Shown here one piece after another: positions 15,729-24,750 of a stretch of DNA of 64,000 bases. Position 1 is the stretch's first letter; each line of letters starts with the position of its first letter. Below the pieces are notes generated by a model. The model was given only the letters and a program-made list of their open reading frames with translations, was not told the DNA's origin and did no database searches. The translations under genes and the position numbers were made by a program. Source of the stretch: Lachnospiraceae bacterium (GTDB lineage Bacteria > Bacillota > Clostridia > Lachnospirales > Lachnospiraceae); contig AP025576.1 of assembly GCA_022845955.1 (NCBI GenBank), positions 4,774,001 to 4,838,000 on the forward strand, written 5' to 3'.

Positions 15729-16637
15729 CTATCCTTTTACGCCGCCCACAGTAAGGCCGCCGACAAAATAACGCTGTACAAACGGATAGAATAACAGAAC
15801 CGGTCCGGTTGCTATGATTGCCGTCGCCAGCTTCATTGTCTCGCTGGGAAGGGAAGCCACACTGTCCACCAGTCCCTTTTCGCTCATCATGGCAGACAGG
15901 TTCGCCATCATGGACTGGAGAAAATACTGCAGCGTATAGAGATCGGTATTTTTAATATACAGGTTACAGCGGAACCACTCGTTCCAGTAGCTCAGGGCAA
16001 GGAAAAGCCCGATGGTCGCCACCGCCGGTTTTGCCAGCGGCATCACCACTTTATAATAGATTTTGAAATCCCCCGCCCCATCAATCCGGGCTGATTCCAC
16101 CAAATTATGGGGGATGCTTTTTACAAAATTACGGAACAGGAAAATGTTAAACGGATTCATGACCGCGGGGAAAATAAGCACCCAGATATTGTTGTTCAGA
16201 TGCAGAATATTTACATTGACCAAATAGGATGGAATCATACCTGCGGAAAAAAGCGTGGTAAAATAGATGAAAAAGGCAAATTTATTCCGGTTTTTAAAGT
16301 CTGGCCTGGACAGCACATATCCGCTCATGGAGGTGGTAACAAGCCCTATAGCCGTGCCTGCAATAGTAATGCAGATGGTCACCAGATATGCCTGGGGAAT
16401 GGAATTTCCCATATGGAATATGGATTGGTAGGCATCCAGGGTAAATTCCTGAGGGAACAGGGAGTAGCCGTTTACGGCGATTGCCGATTCACTGCTGAAG
16501 GATCCCGCCAAAATCAGGAGAAAGGGGATTACACAGGCGGCTGCCAGTATCGTGATAACGGTCATGCTGATGCCCTGAAATAATACCGCTTTAAGGCCAT
16601 GCCGGATATGTACCCGGTTTTGTTTCTGTCTGCTCAT
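15729..16637 (-). CDS. Lpl-type sugar ABC permease (LplC-like), 302 aa
   Basis: Six predicted membrane spans, the first being VITILAAACVIPFLLILAGSF, and the cytoplasmic EAA-type loop LVESARIDGAGDFKIYYKVVMPLAKPAVATIGLF that docks to the ATPase. LplC proteins end with 'PFVQRYFVGGLTVGGVKG', exactly as here. Start 16637 is preferred over 16649 because GGGAG stands 6 bases before it. No ATPase gene is in the operon; as usual for this class a shared MsmX-type ATPase elsewhere must energise import. Confidence 0.93.
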   Translation of the reverse strand: MSRQKQNRVHIRHGLKAVLFQGISMTVITILAAACVIPFLLILAGSFSSESAIAVNGYSLFPQEFTLDAYQSIFHMGNSIPQAYLVTICITIAGTAIGLVTTSMSGYVLSRPDFKNRNKFAFFIYFTTLFSAGMIPSYLVNVNILHLNNNIWVLIFPAVMNPFNIFLFRNFVKSIPHNLVESARIDGAGDFKIYYKVVMPLAKPAVATIGLFLALSYWNEWFRCNLYIKNTDLYTLQYFLQSMMANLSAMMSEKGLVDSVASLPSETMKLATAIIATGPVLLFYPFVQRYFVGGLTVGGVKG

Positions 16638-16676
16638 ATATACTCCCATCTGCGGATCGTACCGCTTATTTGTATG

Positions 16677-17624
16677 TTAAAACAGGGCGTTTTCCGGGCT
16701 AACCTTATTCACAATCCGGTTCACCGCCATGACAAGCACAAAACCGAATACCGATTGATATAATCCCGCCGCCGCTCCTCTTCCCATATTGAAATCCACC
16801 GCCAGGGAACGATAAACATAGGTATCAATGATGTCCGTCTTATCCAGAAGCAGGCCATTGTTTCCCACAATCTGGTAAAAAAGCTCGAAGGAGCCTTTGA
16901 TAATCCCTCCCAGCGCCAGCATGATAAGCATGATAGCCGTGGGCTTTAACAGAGGAAGGGTGATGTGGCGGATCCGTTTCCAGTTCGACGCACCGTCCAC
17001 ATAAGCCGCCTCATAAATGCTTTCGTCAATACCCAGGATTGCCGCCAGATACACCACGCTGCCATAGCCCAGCCCTTTCCACACCTGTACGGCTACAATG
17101 ATAAACGGCCACACCTGCGGATTCTGGTAAAAATCAAATTTATCAAATCCAAGTGAAGTAATAATGCTGTTGGCAATCCCATATTTATAGCTGAATATGT
17201 TATATACAATAACTCCTATCGTCACCATGGATACAAAGTAAGGCATAAACATCAGTGTCTGGGATACTTTTACAAAATATTTTCTCTGAATTTCCTTTAA
17301 GAGAACCGCCACGGTTATCTGCGCTGCATTACCGATCAAAATAAATGCCAGATTATAAAGAATCGTATTTTTAGTCAGCTTCCAGATAATAGAATCCACT
17401 CCGCCGGAAAAAAGAAATTCAAAATTCCGGAATCCCACAAACGGGCTTCGCAGTCCCTGCATAAAGTCATAATCCACAAAGGCATAATAAAGTCCCGGCA
17501 TGGGAAGGTAACAAAACAAGATAAAAAAAACCACCATGGGTATCAGCATGAAATAATAAGTTTTATGACGCCTGAAATCATCAAAAGGCCTCATCCTGCC
17601 TGTCGTCCCCACTTTTGCTTTCAT
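16677..17624 (-). CDS. Lpl-type sugar ABC permease (LplB-like), 315 aa
   Basis: The first gene of the operon. N-terminal span YYFMLIPMVVFFILFCYLPMPGLYYAFVDYDF is the LplB hallmark, five more spans follow, and the ATPase-docking loop reads IYEAAYVDGASNWKRIRHITLPLLKPTAIML. It ends NRIVNKVSPENALF, typical of LplB. A gap of 39 bases to the next permease fits co-transcription. The 5' flank (17625-17790) is AT-rich with a TACTAT-like box but no convincing -35; I give no promoter call there. Confidence 0.93.
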   Translation of the reverse strand: MKAKVGTTGRMRPFDDFRRHKTYYFMLIPMVVFFILFCYLPMPGLYYAFVDYDFMQGLRSPFVGFRNFEFLFSGGVDSIIWKLTKNTILYNLAFILIGNAAQITVAVLLKEIQRKYFVKVSQTLMFMPYFVSMVTIGVIVYNIFSYKYGIANSIITSLGFDKFDFYQNPQVWPFIIVAVQVWKGLGYGSVVYLAAILGIDESIYEAAYVDGASNWKRIRHITLPLLKPTAIMLIMLALGGIIKGSFELFYQIVGNNGLLLDKTDIIDTYVYRSLAVDFNMGRGAAAGLYQSVFGFVLVMAVNRIVNKVSPENALF

Positions 17625-17790
17625 CTGTTTCCCTCTCTTTCCTGCATACCGTTTTCACTTCCTGCTATAATAGTACATGATTTTTTTCAGGTAAAAAATA
17701 TGACTTTTTGCATAAAAAGGGTAATATATGAGCATCCCAGACTTCGCAGGAACCAATTAGCCTCCCCATTGTATGCTAAAAACAAGCAGG

Positions 17791-18054
17791 CTACCATATT
17801 AAAAAATCTTTTCCAAACAGCTTCCGTACCGCTTCGAGGAAAAAGAAATCCGCATACACAAGCGTATGATTATGTATTTGCCCATGATAGGATCCGCTGC
17901 AATGAGTCAGAAAACAGTCGCTTTTTTCGGTCCAGTCGCAATGCTTTTCATCCAGTACCCGCATGAGCTTAACAGCCGCGCGCAGATACATACCCTGTTC
18001 CCGTTCCGGAACATGCCCCGCTATTTCAATAAGGCCCTTTGTGTCCTGCGGCAT
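17791..18054 (-). pseudogene. C-terminal remnant of a GH88-type unsaturated glucuronyl hydrolase
   Basis: The 87-codon frame contains KGLIEIAGHVPEREQGMYLRAAVKLMRVL and then HNHTLVYADFFFLEAVRKLFG. The second phrase matches the family ending 'slIYgDYYfleAL.R', and both lie at the C terminus of GH88 enzymes. The N-terminal two thirds with the catalytic Asp residues are missing. GGATGG upstream of ATG 18054 is a weak ribosome site. It sits between the tRNA terminator and the Lpl operon, pointing the same way as the operon. I read it as what is left of a glycosidase gene cut by a rearrangement next to the tRNA genes. Confidence 0.65.
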
Positions 18055-18081
18055 AACATTACCATCCTTTTTCCGACAAAC

Positions 18082-18139
18082 AAAAAAAGATTTAGATTAA
18101 AACAGAAAGCTTACTTCTGCAAAAATCTAAATCTTTTTT
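18082..18139 (-). terminator. Terminator of the tRNA-Val/tRNA-Ala transcript
   Basis: About 16 paired bases (AAGATTTAGATT with AATCTAAATCTT) flanked by A7 and T6 enclose a second small hairpin CAGAA..TTCTG. On the minus strand it follows the tRNA-Ala gene by 28 bases. Confidence 0.85.
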
Positions 18140-18166
18140 ATACACGTACCTGTCATTTTGTGCAAA

Positions 18167-18239
18167 TGGACCCGAAGGGATTCGAACCCTCGGTCTCTGC
18201 GTTGCGAACGCAGCGCTTTCCCAGCTAAGCTACGAGCCC
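18167..18239 (-). tRNA. tRNA-Ala (anticodon CGC)
   Basis: Cloverleaf with acceptor GGGCTCG/CGGGTCC, discriminator A, anticodon stem CTGCG/CGCAG with loop TTCGCAA, and T-arm GAGGG-TTCGAAT-CCCTT. 73 bases, CCA not encoded. It reads GCG codons. It is 20 bases downstream of tRNA-Val and shares its transcript. Confidence 0.93.
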
Positions 18240-18259
18240 GAAACAATTTCCGAAAAAAA

Positions 18260-18332
18260 TGGAGGCAACGAGGCTCGAACTCGTGACCTTTCGCGTGTGA
18301 GGCGAACGCTCTCCCGGCTGAGCTATGTCTCC
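18260..18332 (-). tRNA. tRNA-Val (anticodon CAC)
   Basis: Cloverleaf with acceptor GGAGACA/TGCCTCC (one A-C mismatch at the fifth pair), D-arm GCTC..GAGC, anticodon stem TTCGC/GCGAA with loop CTCACAC, and T-arm ACGAG-TTCGAGC-CTCGT. 73 bases, CCA not encoded. It reads GTG codons. Confidence 0.92.
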
Positions 18333-18386
18333 ATGGGTATTATTGTACCACTTTTTTGGAAATTGGCAAGAGTATGTTTGACAAAA

Positions 18387-19073
18387 TTATTCTTTTTTTT
18401 GCTCCGTATTTACGGAAGGCCCATTTTCCGCGCTTTCCTTCGCACTTTTGGACTGCGCTTTTTTCCTTTTAGCCGGTATCTGGATACTGCTCAGATCCAA
18501 AAGCTTTTCTATAAGCAGTTTTTTAACATATACATCGAAGCTGAGCATACAGATAAAGGAAAAGAACTGCAGGAACTGCCTTTCTTCTTCCTCCTCCGTT
18601 TCCGGGAAAGTCTCACCGGCCCTGGTGAATTTTTCTATAAGATCCTTCTTCATCACTTCAACCTGTTCCTTCTCCAGGCTGAATACTTCATTATAAATAT
18701 CTTCCAGGCTTAACTTTGCATCCCCTTTGAAATACTGATCCGTTATGGGCTGGAGAATCGTCTGTATGTCATTGATAGACATAACGCCCTTATAATAATA
18801 AATAAAAATAAGTATGAGCACATGCTCCTTGGAATATTTCTTCTTCACAGGCGGAGGAAGCAGATTGTTCTTCGCATAATTATTAATCATGGTTTTGGTC
18901 AGTATTTTATCTTCCCCGGGATTCCTGGTGCTGTTTCTCAGCTTGCTGTCCATCAGGGTCGTTACCTGATCCATATATAAATCAATATTGGGGATATCCC
19001 CGGGCCTGACATAATCGATTCTGTCAAGGCTCTCCAGGATACTGTTCAATAGGTCTTCTGTAGAAATGGTCAT
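18387..19073 (-). CDS. DUF1836 domain protein, 228 aa
   Basis: The central block carries the DUF1836 pattern: MINNYAKNNLLPPPVKKKYSKEHVLILIFIYYYKGVMSINDIQTIL, a MerR-like helix-turn-helix followed by a second helical bundle. Start ATG 19073 is selected because AGGAG precedes it by 6 bases; the frame is open to 19100. The C terminus is Lys/Ser-rich and poorly structured. Members are widespread in Clostridia and Bacilli and are believed to bind DNA, but no target is established. The gene is single and runs toward the tRNA pair. Confidence 0.85.
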   Translation of the reverse strand: MTISTEDLLNSILESLDRIDYVRPGDIPNIDLYMDQVTTLMDSKLRNSTRNPGEDKILTKTMINNYAKNNLLPPPVKKKYSKEHVLILIFIYYYKGVMSINDIQTILQPITDQYFKGDAKLSLEDIYNEVFSLEKEQVEVMKKDLIEKFTRAGETFPETEEEEERQFLQFFSFICMLSFDVYVKKLLIEKLLDLSSIQIPAKRKKAQSKSAKESAENGPSVNTEQKKE

Positions 19074-19325
19074 CTTCCGCTCCTGTCCTGCGTCCTTCAT
19101 GGGGGACGCCCTGCCTGCCGCTTCCGTTCCTCAGAAGGGATCGGATACGGCTATACATTTGTCTTTTATTATATAGTATTGAAAACTACATGACAAGCCT
19201 TAACTTTTCCGGAAAGACATTTTTCTTTACTTTAGAACTTTAGTATGGTAAAATCCCAATATATGAAGGGCGGGGAAAACCCCTGTCCTGCGGGAGCGAA
19301 ACAGAATCAGTACGGAGGTAATGAA

Positions 19326-19619
19326 ATGAATAAAAAAATAAAGACAGACGCAGTGGACCATCTGTTTGAGGCCATTCTGAGTCTGGAAAACAGGGATGAG
19401 TGTTACAGCTTCTTCGAGGATTTGTGCACCGTAAATGAGCTCCTTTCCCTGTCTCAGCGTTTTGAGGTTGCGGCAATGCTGCGGGATCATAAGACTTACC
19501 TGGATATTGCCGAAAAAACGGGCGCTTCCACCGCCACCATCAGCCGCGTCAACCGTTCCTTAAACTATGGAAACGACGGCTATGAAATGGTATTTTCACG
19601 TATGAATAAAGAGTCCTGA
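19326..19619 (+). CDS. yerC: TrpR-like regulator, YerC/YecD family, 97 aa
   Basis: Residues 40-90 match the family exactly: ELLSLSQRFEVAAMLRDHKTYLDIAEKTGASTATISRVNRSLNYG, a TrpR-like helix-turn-helix. ATG 19326 has GGAGG 7 bases upstream; the longer frame to 19245 lacks such a site. In Firmicutes yerC is a stand-alone regulator gene whose ligand and targets are mostly unknown. The region 19074-19325 holds its upstream sequence and no other gene. Confidence 0.92.
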   Translation: MNKKIKTDAVDHLFEAILSLENRDECYSFFEDLCTVNELLSLSQRFEVAAMLRDHKTYLDIAEKTGASTATISRVNRSLNYGNDGYEMVFSRMNKES

Positions 19620-19763
19620 GACCCTATAAATACTGGAAATTTTTTTCAAATAAGTAATGTAATAACGTAAAATATCACTTTACATTTGAACACTCTTGTG
19701 ATATTCTGACTATGTTGCAGGGCAACAGATCAATACTTATTTTTTATGCGGAGGTATCCTAGA

Positions 19764-19964
19764 ATGAACAAAGGTACAGTAAAGTGGTTTAACAACCAAA
19801 AGGGTTACGGTTTCATTTCTGATGAAGCAGGACAGGACGTATTCGTACACTACTCCGGATTGAACATGGATGGTTTCAAATCTCTGGACGAAGGCGCAGC
19901 TGTAGAATACGATGTTATCCAGGGAGATAAAGGCCCTCAGGCTGTTAACGTAATCAAATTATAA
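19764..19964 (+). CDS. cspA: Cold-shock protein (CspA family), 66 aa
   Basis: A single cold-shock OB fold of usual length with both RNA-binding motifs: KGYGFI (RNP1) and DVFVHYSG (RNP2). The start has GCGGAGGT upstream. Such proteins melt mRNA structure and act as transcription anti-terminators. A small hairpin (AAGATTTC ACG GAAATCTT) overlaps the end of the gene and probably marks the transcript end, though no T-run follows. Confidence 0.96.
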   Translation: MNKGTVKWFNNQKGYGFISDEAGQDVFVHYSGLNMDGFKSLDEGAAVEYDVIQGDKGPQAVNVIKL

Positions 19965-20114
19965 GATTTCACGGAAATCTTACCCGAACCATCACAATGT
20001 GCCTTTTTTTATCAAATATATCGGTATCACAGTTCATATCGTTTTTTTATTTGAGAATAAGCTGTACAGTTGTAATGGATTCCACCAATGGGATACGTTG
20101 CCGAAACGCCCATT

Positions 20115-20166
20115 GAAAAAGGAGCTTACGAATGGATTGATAACAATCCGGACGTGAAGCTCCTTT
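20115..20166 (-). terminator. Terminator of hisA
   Basis: On the minus strand AAAGGAGCTTCACG pairs with CGTAAGCTCCTTT around an inner GGATTG/CAATCC stem, then TTTTTC. It lies 12 bases beyond the hisA stop. Confidence 0.85.
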
Positions 20167-20177
20167 CTTATTTCTGT

Positions 20178-20960
20178 TTACATCTCTTCTTCTGCGTAAG
20201 CCTGCACGGTATTGAAGTCCAGGCTCCCTCCGTAAAGGTTCAGTGCGCTTCCCACCGTGATGTGGATTTTATTCCTTCCCAGTTCCTTAATGCTTCTGAT
20301 ATCCTCAAGGGAACGGATTCCGCCCGCATAAGTGATGGGTATCCGGTTCCATCTTCCCAAAAGTGCCACCAGCTCCTTTTCGATTCCGCACACCTTTCCC
20401 TCCACGTCCACAGCATGGATCAGGAATTCGTCACAGAAAGAAGCAAACATATCCAGTACATCCTCATTCAATATCACCTTCGTATATTTCTGCCAGCGGT
20501 CGGTAACGATATAATAATCCCCGTCCTTTTTCCGGCAGCTCAGATCGAGTACCAGCTTTTTCTTGCCCACATTTTCCAGCAGCCGGTTCAGGTTCTCATA
20601 GGAAATCGTCCCGTCCCGGAATACATAAGAGGTTACAATCACATGAGACGCCCCTGCATCCAGATATTCATGGGCGTTTTCCGCAGTGATGCCGCCGCCC
20701 GCCTGCAGTCCTCCGGGATAAGCCCGGAGGGCATTCAAAACCTGCTCCCTGGAGCTTTCATAATAAGGGCTTCCCTTTTTGTTCAAAAGGATTACATGGC
20801 CGTTTTTCAGGTTTTTTTCCTCAAAAAGCCTGGCATACCAGGCGCTGTCCTTTTCAGATACAAAATTTTCCTGGGCACTGTCGCTGGTATCCGCCACACT
20901 TCCGCCCACCAGCTGTTTCACCTTGCCATTATGAATGTCAATACATGGTCTGAATTCCAT
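20178..20960 (-). CDS. hisA: Eukaryotic-type ProFAR isomerase (HisA/HIS6-like), 260 aa
   Basis: HisA converts ProFAR to PRFAR in histidine synthesis. This copy has a TIM-barrel with the catalytic Asp in FRPCIDIHNGKVKQLVGG and the substrate-phosphate loops QAGGGI and TYAGGI. It is of the eukaryotic HIS6 type rather than the usual bacterial type: NFVSEKDSAWYARLF, LDLSCRKKDGDYYIVTDRWQKYT, EFLIHAVDVEGKVCGIE and SALNLYGGSLDF all have close parallels in yeast HIS6. It stands alone, with no his operon gene beside it, its own terminator, and a csp gene convergent. A few bacteria are known to carry this form. Confidence 0.88.
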   Translation of the reverse strand: MEFRPCIDIHNGKVKQLVGGSVADTSDSAQENFVSEKDSAWYARLFEEKNLKNGHVILLNKKGSPYYESSREQVLNALRAYPGGLQAGGGITAENAHEYLDAGASHVIVTSYVFRDGTISYENLNRLLENVGKKKLVLDLSCRKKDGDYYIVTDRWQKYTKVILNEDVLDMFASFCDEFLIHAVDVEGKVCGIEKELVALLGRWNRIPITYAGGIRSLEDIRSIKELGRNKIHITVGSALNLYGGSLDFNTVQAYAEEEM

Positions 20961-21260
20961 ATTCCCTATCTCCCTGCCTCAGGCCGCAGATAAACGGCTT
21001 TTTTTACAAAATTAGGTATATTTTACACGAAATTATCCTTTTTGACAATTCCTTTTTCCGCATAAAAAGAATTTTTCCGAACATAATAAAAAACGGACAG
21101 TTATATTGTTCGTGAGCGTGTTCTATATTTACAGGATGATTTTCCCGGCAGCCGCCAAAGTCAGGCTTACCTGGCCGCGGCCGCCGCTCACGGGTATAAA
21201 ATCTCTGTGGAAAAAATCCTCCTGCACGCCCAAACACACAAAGAAAAAGGAGTGAGCAAC

Positions 21261-21734
21261 ATGAAAAAGCTGAACAGAATGATTCCTGCAGCGCTGATTC
21301 TGCTGATGCTTGCCAGTGTGACCGCCTGTGGAGATAAGAAAAATAACGCGGACGACATGGCAGGAAATACAACGGAATCCACTACCGCTGCCGAAGAAAC
21401 GGCAAGCCGTAACGAAACCGGGACCACCGGAATAGCCGGCAACGAAACCACAAATGAAACCAATACAAATGGTACCGATACAAATGAAACCGGAACCATA
21501 AACGGTACAACAAACGGAACCGATGAAACCGCCGGTATCAACGAAACCAACAACGGTACTGCAGGCGGAAACAGCACCGCCGGCAAAGGCTCCAACCTGG
21601 TGGATAATGCAGGCAATGCTATCGATGATGTAGGCGATGCTGTGGGCGATGTAGTGGATGACGCCGGAAACATGGTTGAAAACGCTGCTGACGGTGTAGC
21701 CAATGGCGTGAAGGATATCACCAACACCAAATAA
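21261..21734 (+). CDS. Low-complexity Asn/Thr/Gly-rich lipoprotein, 157 aa
   Basis: ATG 21261 has AAAAGGAGTG upstream. The lipobox MLASVTACGD gives a lipid Cys near residue 22. Residues 35-110 are an irregular repeat built from NETGT, NGTDTNET and NGTTNGTDE units, a disordered spacer of the kind seen in surface-anchored proteins. Residues 112-155 form an amphipathic stretch with repeated DNAGNAIDDVGDAVGDVVDDAGNMV, heptad-like and acidic. No family is recognisable. The codon repetition (AAC/GAA/ACC) suggests the tract expands and contracts between strains. Confidence 0.7.
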   Translation: MKKLNRMIPAALILLMLASVTACGDKKNNADDMAGNTTESTTAAEETASRNETGTTGIAGNETTNETNTNGTDTNETGTINGTTNGTDETAGINETNNGTAGGNSTAGKGSNLVDNAGNAIDDVGDAVGDVVDDAGNMVENAADGVANGVKDITNTK

Positions 21735-21809
21735 TTTCTCCTATCTTTGACCACACCCGGGGCAAGCCAATAACTTGCCCTGTACATAGGGCCGCATATG
21801 GCCGGATTC

Positions 21810-23774
21810 TTATACGCCTTTTTCTATCAACGTGCCGTCCCTGTAGGCTGCCAGAAGCTTCTCCAGATAACCGATGCTTTCCTTGAGTTCCGTACCGATA
21901 TCCGTATCCGACACCCGGATCCGCCGGGGCGCTGTTTCCACGATAATGGAATCCGAAAAAATATCCGATTCCTTTCGTATGGCCGATTCCGCCGATTCAA
22001 AAGGCTCATGGGCCACCAGCGTCATGCCGTGGGAATTGGCCACCAGGGTGTAGCCGGCAATTCCGGTTTTCCCCTGGTAAGCCTTGGAAAAACCGCCGTC
22101 TATGATGAGCAGCTTCCCCCCGCATTTGATGGGGGTCTCCCCTTTCTTTAACTCCACAGGGACATGGCCGTTAATGATATGGGAGCTGTTCTCGTCCAGC
22201 CCGAATTCCTTCAGGATACGGCCCAGCACCTCTTCGTTGTCCATCAGCCTGTAATAGCTGTTTTTGATTTCCGTATGGGTGCTCTTATCCTCCACAAAAT
22301 ACCGTTCAAAGGTAGCCATTTTATCTTTGCCGAACACAGGGGAATTGGGACCGGTCCAGATATACCAAATGATATCCCTCCCTTTTTCCACCTCTTCCTT
22401 ATCCTGGGAATAGTATCCCTTCCTGGCATAATGATCCAGGATATCATACAGCGCTTTCCCGCTGTATTCCTTTCCGAACACGTTCACCTTAAGGAAATTC
22501 CCCTCCTCGTCCATCGGCACACAGCCATGGTACAGAAGGTTGGAGTTATATACCTTGTACAGGCTTCCCTTGGAAAAAAGAAAACGGATATGCCGCTGCA
22601 GCTTCTCGCAGTGGACAAACGCATGCCGCAGCCTTTCCACCACCTGCTCCTCCTCCGGGGTCAGGCGGTACGGATCCCCGGGATCCACGGTGGGAAAATC
22701 CACATCCTTCATGGCATATTCTTTCCCGTCAATCAGAACCGTTTTCTTTTCATAATCGATCTTATCCAGCAGCAGCCGGTCGGCCATATCGAATTCCGGC
22801 CTTCGTTTCATCAGCTGGCCCTCCAGCTTGAACTGGATAATGGCGATGGCCTTATGCATCTTCTTATCCAGCTCCAGATCCTTTGTATCGTAATCCTCCC
22901 CATATTTAATGGAAAAAACATCGCAGTTGGAATCGGCATAGGTATTCATGGCAAACGTAGCAAGCGGAATGAGGTTGATGCCGTATCCCTCCTCCAGGAT
23001 ATCCAGATTGCCATATCTGGCGGAAATACGGATAATATTGGCGATACAGCCCGTGTGCCCGCTGGCCGCCCCCATCCACACCACATCATGGTTTCCCCAC
23101 TGGATGTCCACCGAATGGTACTGGCTCAGGGTATCCATGATTATATGAGGCCCGTTGCCCCTGTCATAAATATCCCCCACAATATGCAGATGATCGATCA
23201 CCAGCCGCTGAATTAGGTTACACAGGGCGGCGATAAATTCCGGCGCCCTTCCGATGCGGATAATGGTATGGATGATTTCATTGTAATAGGCCTCTTTATC
23301 CTGCACCTCTTCCTTTTCCGTAATCAGTTCTTCGATAACGTAGGAGAAATCCTTGGGCAGGGCTTTCCTTACCTTGGATCGGGTATATTTGGAGGCTACC
23401 CTCTTGGTCATCTGTACCAGCCTGTGCAGGGTTATCTTGAACCAATCCTCCAGATTTTCCTGGCTGTCCTCCTCCTGCATCACCAGCTCCAGCTTTTCCA
23501 TCGGATAATAAATCAAGGTGGCGAGGCTCCGCTTGTCCCTGCTGCTCAGGGTATTACCGAATTCTTCATCAATCTTGCGCTTCACGCTGCCGGAACCGTT
23601 TTTGAGCACATGGTTGAACTGTTCATATTCCCCATGGATATCGGTCAGAAAATGTTCCGTTCCTTTCGGCAGACTCAAAATGGCCTGCAGATTAATAATT
23701 TCTGTCGCCGCATCCGCAATAGTCGGAAAACTTTTGGACAGGCTTTTCAGATAGGTCAGTTCCAAATCCTGCAT
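21810..23774 (-). CDS. fbp: Fructose-1,6-bisphosphatase, class III (Firmicutes type)
   Basis: The gluconeogenic phosphatase of the Firmicutes Fbp family, about 650 aa. Metal-dependent phosphoesterase motifs are DIHGEY, GDIYDRG, GNHDVVWMGA and INGHVPV; TEIINLQAILSLPKGTEHF is the family's N-terminal signature. Start ATG 23774 is chosen because family members begin 'LTDKYLKLLAKQYPT'-like at this point; ATG 23801 is possible and has AAAGGA close before it. The gene lies downstream of dapB behind a terminator and is transcribed separately. Confidence 0.95.
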   Translation of the reverse strand: MQDLELTYLKSLSKSFPTIADAATEIINLQAILSLPKGTEHFLTDIHGEYEQFNHVLKNGSGSVKRKIDEEFGNTLSSRDKRSLATLIYYPMEKLELVMQEEDSQENLEDWFKITLHRLVQMTKRVASKYTRSKVRKALPKDFSYVIEELITEKEEVQDKEAYYNEIIHTIIRIGRAPEFIAALCNLIQRLVIDHLHIVGDIYDRGNGPHIIMDTLSQYHSVDIQWGNHDVVWMGAASGHTGCIANIIRISARYGNLDILEEGYGINLIPLATFAMNTYADSNCDVFSIKYGEDYDTKDLELDKKMHKAIAIIQFKLEGQLMKRRPEFDMADRLLLDKIDYEKKTVLIDGKEYAMKDVDFPTVDPGDPYRLTPEEEQVVERLRHAFVHCEKLQRHIRFLFSKGSLYKVYNSNLLYHGCVPMDEEGNFLKVNVFGKEYSGKALYDILDHYARKGYYSQDKEEVEKGRDIIWYIWTGPNSPVFGKDKMATFERYFVEDKSTHTEIKNSYYRLMDNEEVLGRILKEFGLDENSSHIINGHVPVELKKGETPIKCGGKLLIIDGGFSKAYQGKTGIAGYTLVANSHGMTLVAHEPFESAESAIRKESDIFSDSIIVETAPRRIRVSDTDIGTELKESIGYLEKLLAAYRDGTLIEKGV

Positions 23775-23847
23775 GCTTCCATTATCCCCTTTCTGCTGCA
23801 TAAATCCTTTTTTCCACAGTTCGCATGACAAACCGGACGAACCATTG

Positions 23848-23872
23848 AAAAAAGGGAATCCTTCGATTCCCT
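23848..23872 (-). terminator. Terminator of the dapA-dapB operon
   Basis: On the minus strand AGGGAATC GAAG GATTCCCT is followed by TTTTTTC, 83 bases beyond the dapB stop and before the fbp gene. Confidence 0.88.
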
Positions 23873-23954
23873 ATTCTTATCCCCTCTTTGCAGCTGCGCT
23901 GTCCTTTCCCTGCGGGATGCTGTCTCTTTCCCCGCAGACAGGTCTGAACGGCAG

Positions 23955-24740
23955 CTATGCGCCTTCGATTACATCGCTCATGTCATAAAGCCCCGCAGGC
24001 TTCCCCTTAAGGAATTTGGCCGCCTGTACCGCGCCTTTGGCAAATACATTTTTAGAGTATGCCGTATGGGAAAAGGTAATCACCTCGTCCTCTCCTGCGA
24101 AAATCACATCATGGTCTCCTACTATTGTACCACCGCGTACGGCAGAAAGTCCAATCTCTTTTGCATCCCTTTTCTGTCTCCGGGTACTTCTGTCATAAAC
24201 ATAAGTATATTCGTTATTAAATTCTTCGTTTATGGAGTCCGCCAGGGCAAGTGCCGTCCCGCTGGGCGCATCCACCTTCTGGTTATGGTGTTTCTCCACG
24301 ATTTCCATATCAAAGCCGGCAGGCGCCAGGACTGCCGCCGCCTCTTTGAGCAGTTTCAGAAGCAGATTAATCCCCAGGGACATATTGGCGGATTTGAGGA
24401 CAGCCGTCTTACCTGCCACCGCCTTCACCCGCTCCAGCTGCTCCGGGGAAAGCCCCGTTGTACAGAGTACGACGGGCATCTGCGCGGCACTGCAGTAGTC
24501 CAGCAGCTTATCCGCCGCTGCGCAGGAGGAAAAGTCAATCACCACGTCCGCTTTCAGGGACGCATCCTGTTCCCAGGCCTGCCTGTAATCCTCCAGGCTT
24601 TTAAATACCGGATAGGGATTGGAGATAGGATCCGACACATCCACACCGGCGATGATTTCCGTATCGCTGTCCGCCTGGGCCAGACGTGCAATCACCTGTC
24701 CCATATGGCCGTTACAGCCGTGCATCAATATTTTTACCAT
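23955..24740 (-). CDS. dapB: 4-hydroxy-tetrahydrodipicolinate reductase
   Basis: NAD(P)H-dependent second step of the lysine/diaminopimelate branch. The Rossmann loop is GCNGHMGQV near residue 8, and the signature VEKHHNQKVDAPSGTA gives the catalytic His pair and substrate Lys. Length is normal at 261 aa. ATG 24740 has AAGGAGTT upstream, 10 bases after the dapA stop, so the two genes are co-transcribed and controlled by the lysine riboswitch before dapA. Confidence 0.97.
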   Translation of the reverse strand: MVKILMHGCNGHMGQVIARLAQADSDTEIIAGVDVSDPISNPYPVFKSLEDYRQAWEQDASLKADVVIDFSSCAAADKLLDYCSAAQMPVVLCTTGLSPEQLERVKAVAGKTAVLKSANMSLGINLLLKLLKEAAAVLAPAGFDMEIVEKHHNQKVDAPSGTALALADSINEEFNNEYTYVYDRSTRRQKRDAKEIGLSAVRGGTIVGDHDVIFAGEDEVITFSHTAYSKNVFAKGAVQAAKFLKGKPAGLYDMSDVIEGA

Positions 24741-24750
24741 AGGTAACTCC

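Noticed and set aside
21370..21600. Tandem repeat array or CRISPR-like repeat in the Asn/Thr-rich lipoprotein gene
   Set aside because: The repeats are short, irregular and in frame with coding sense; there are no spacers of constant length.
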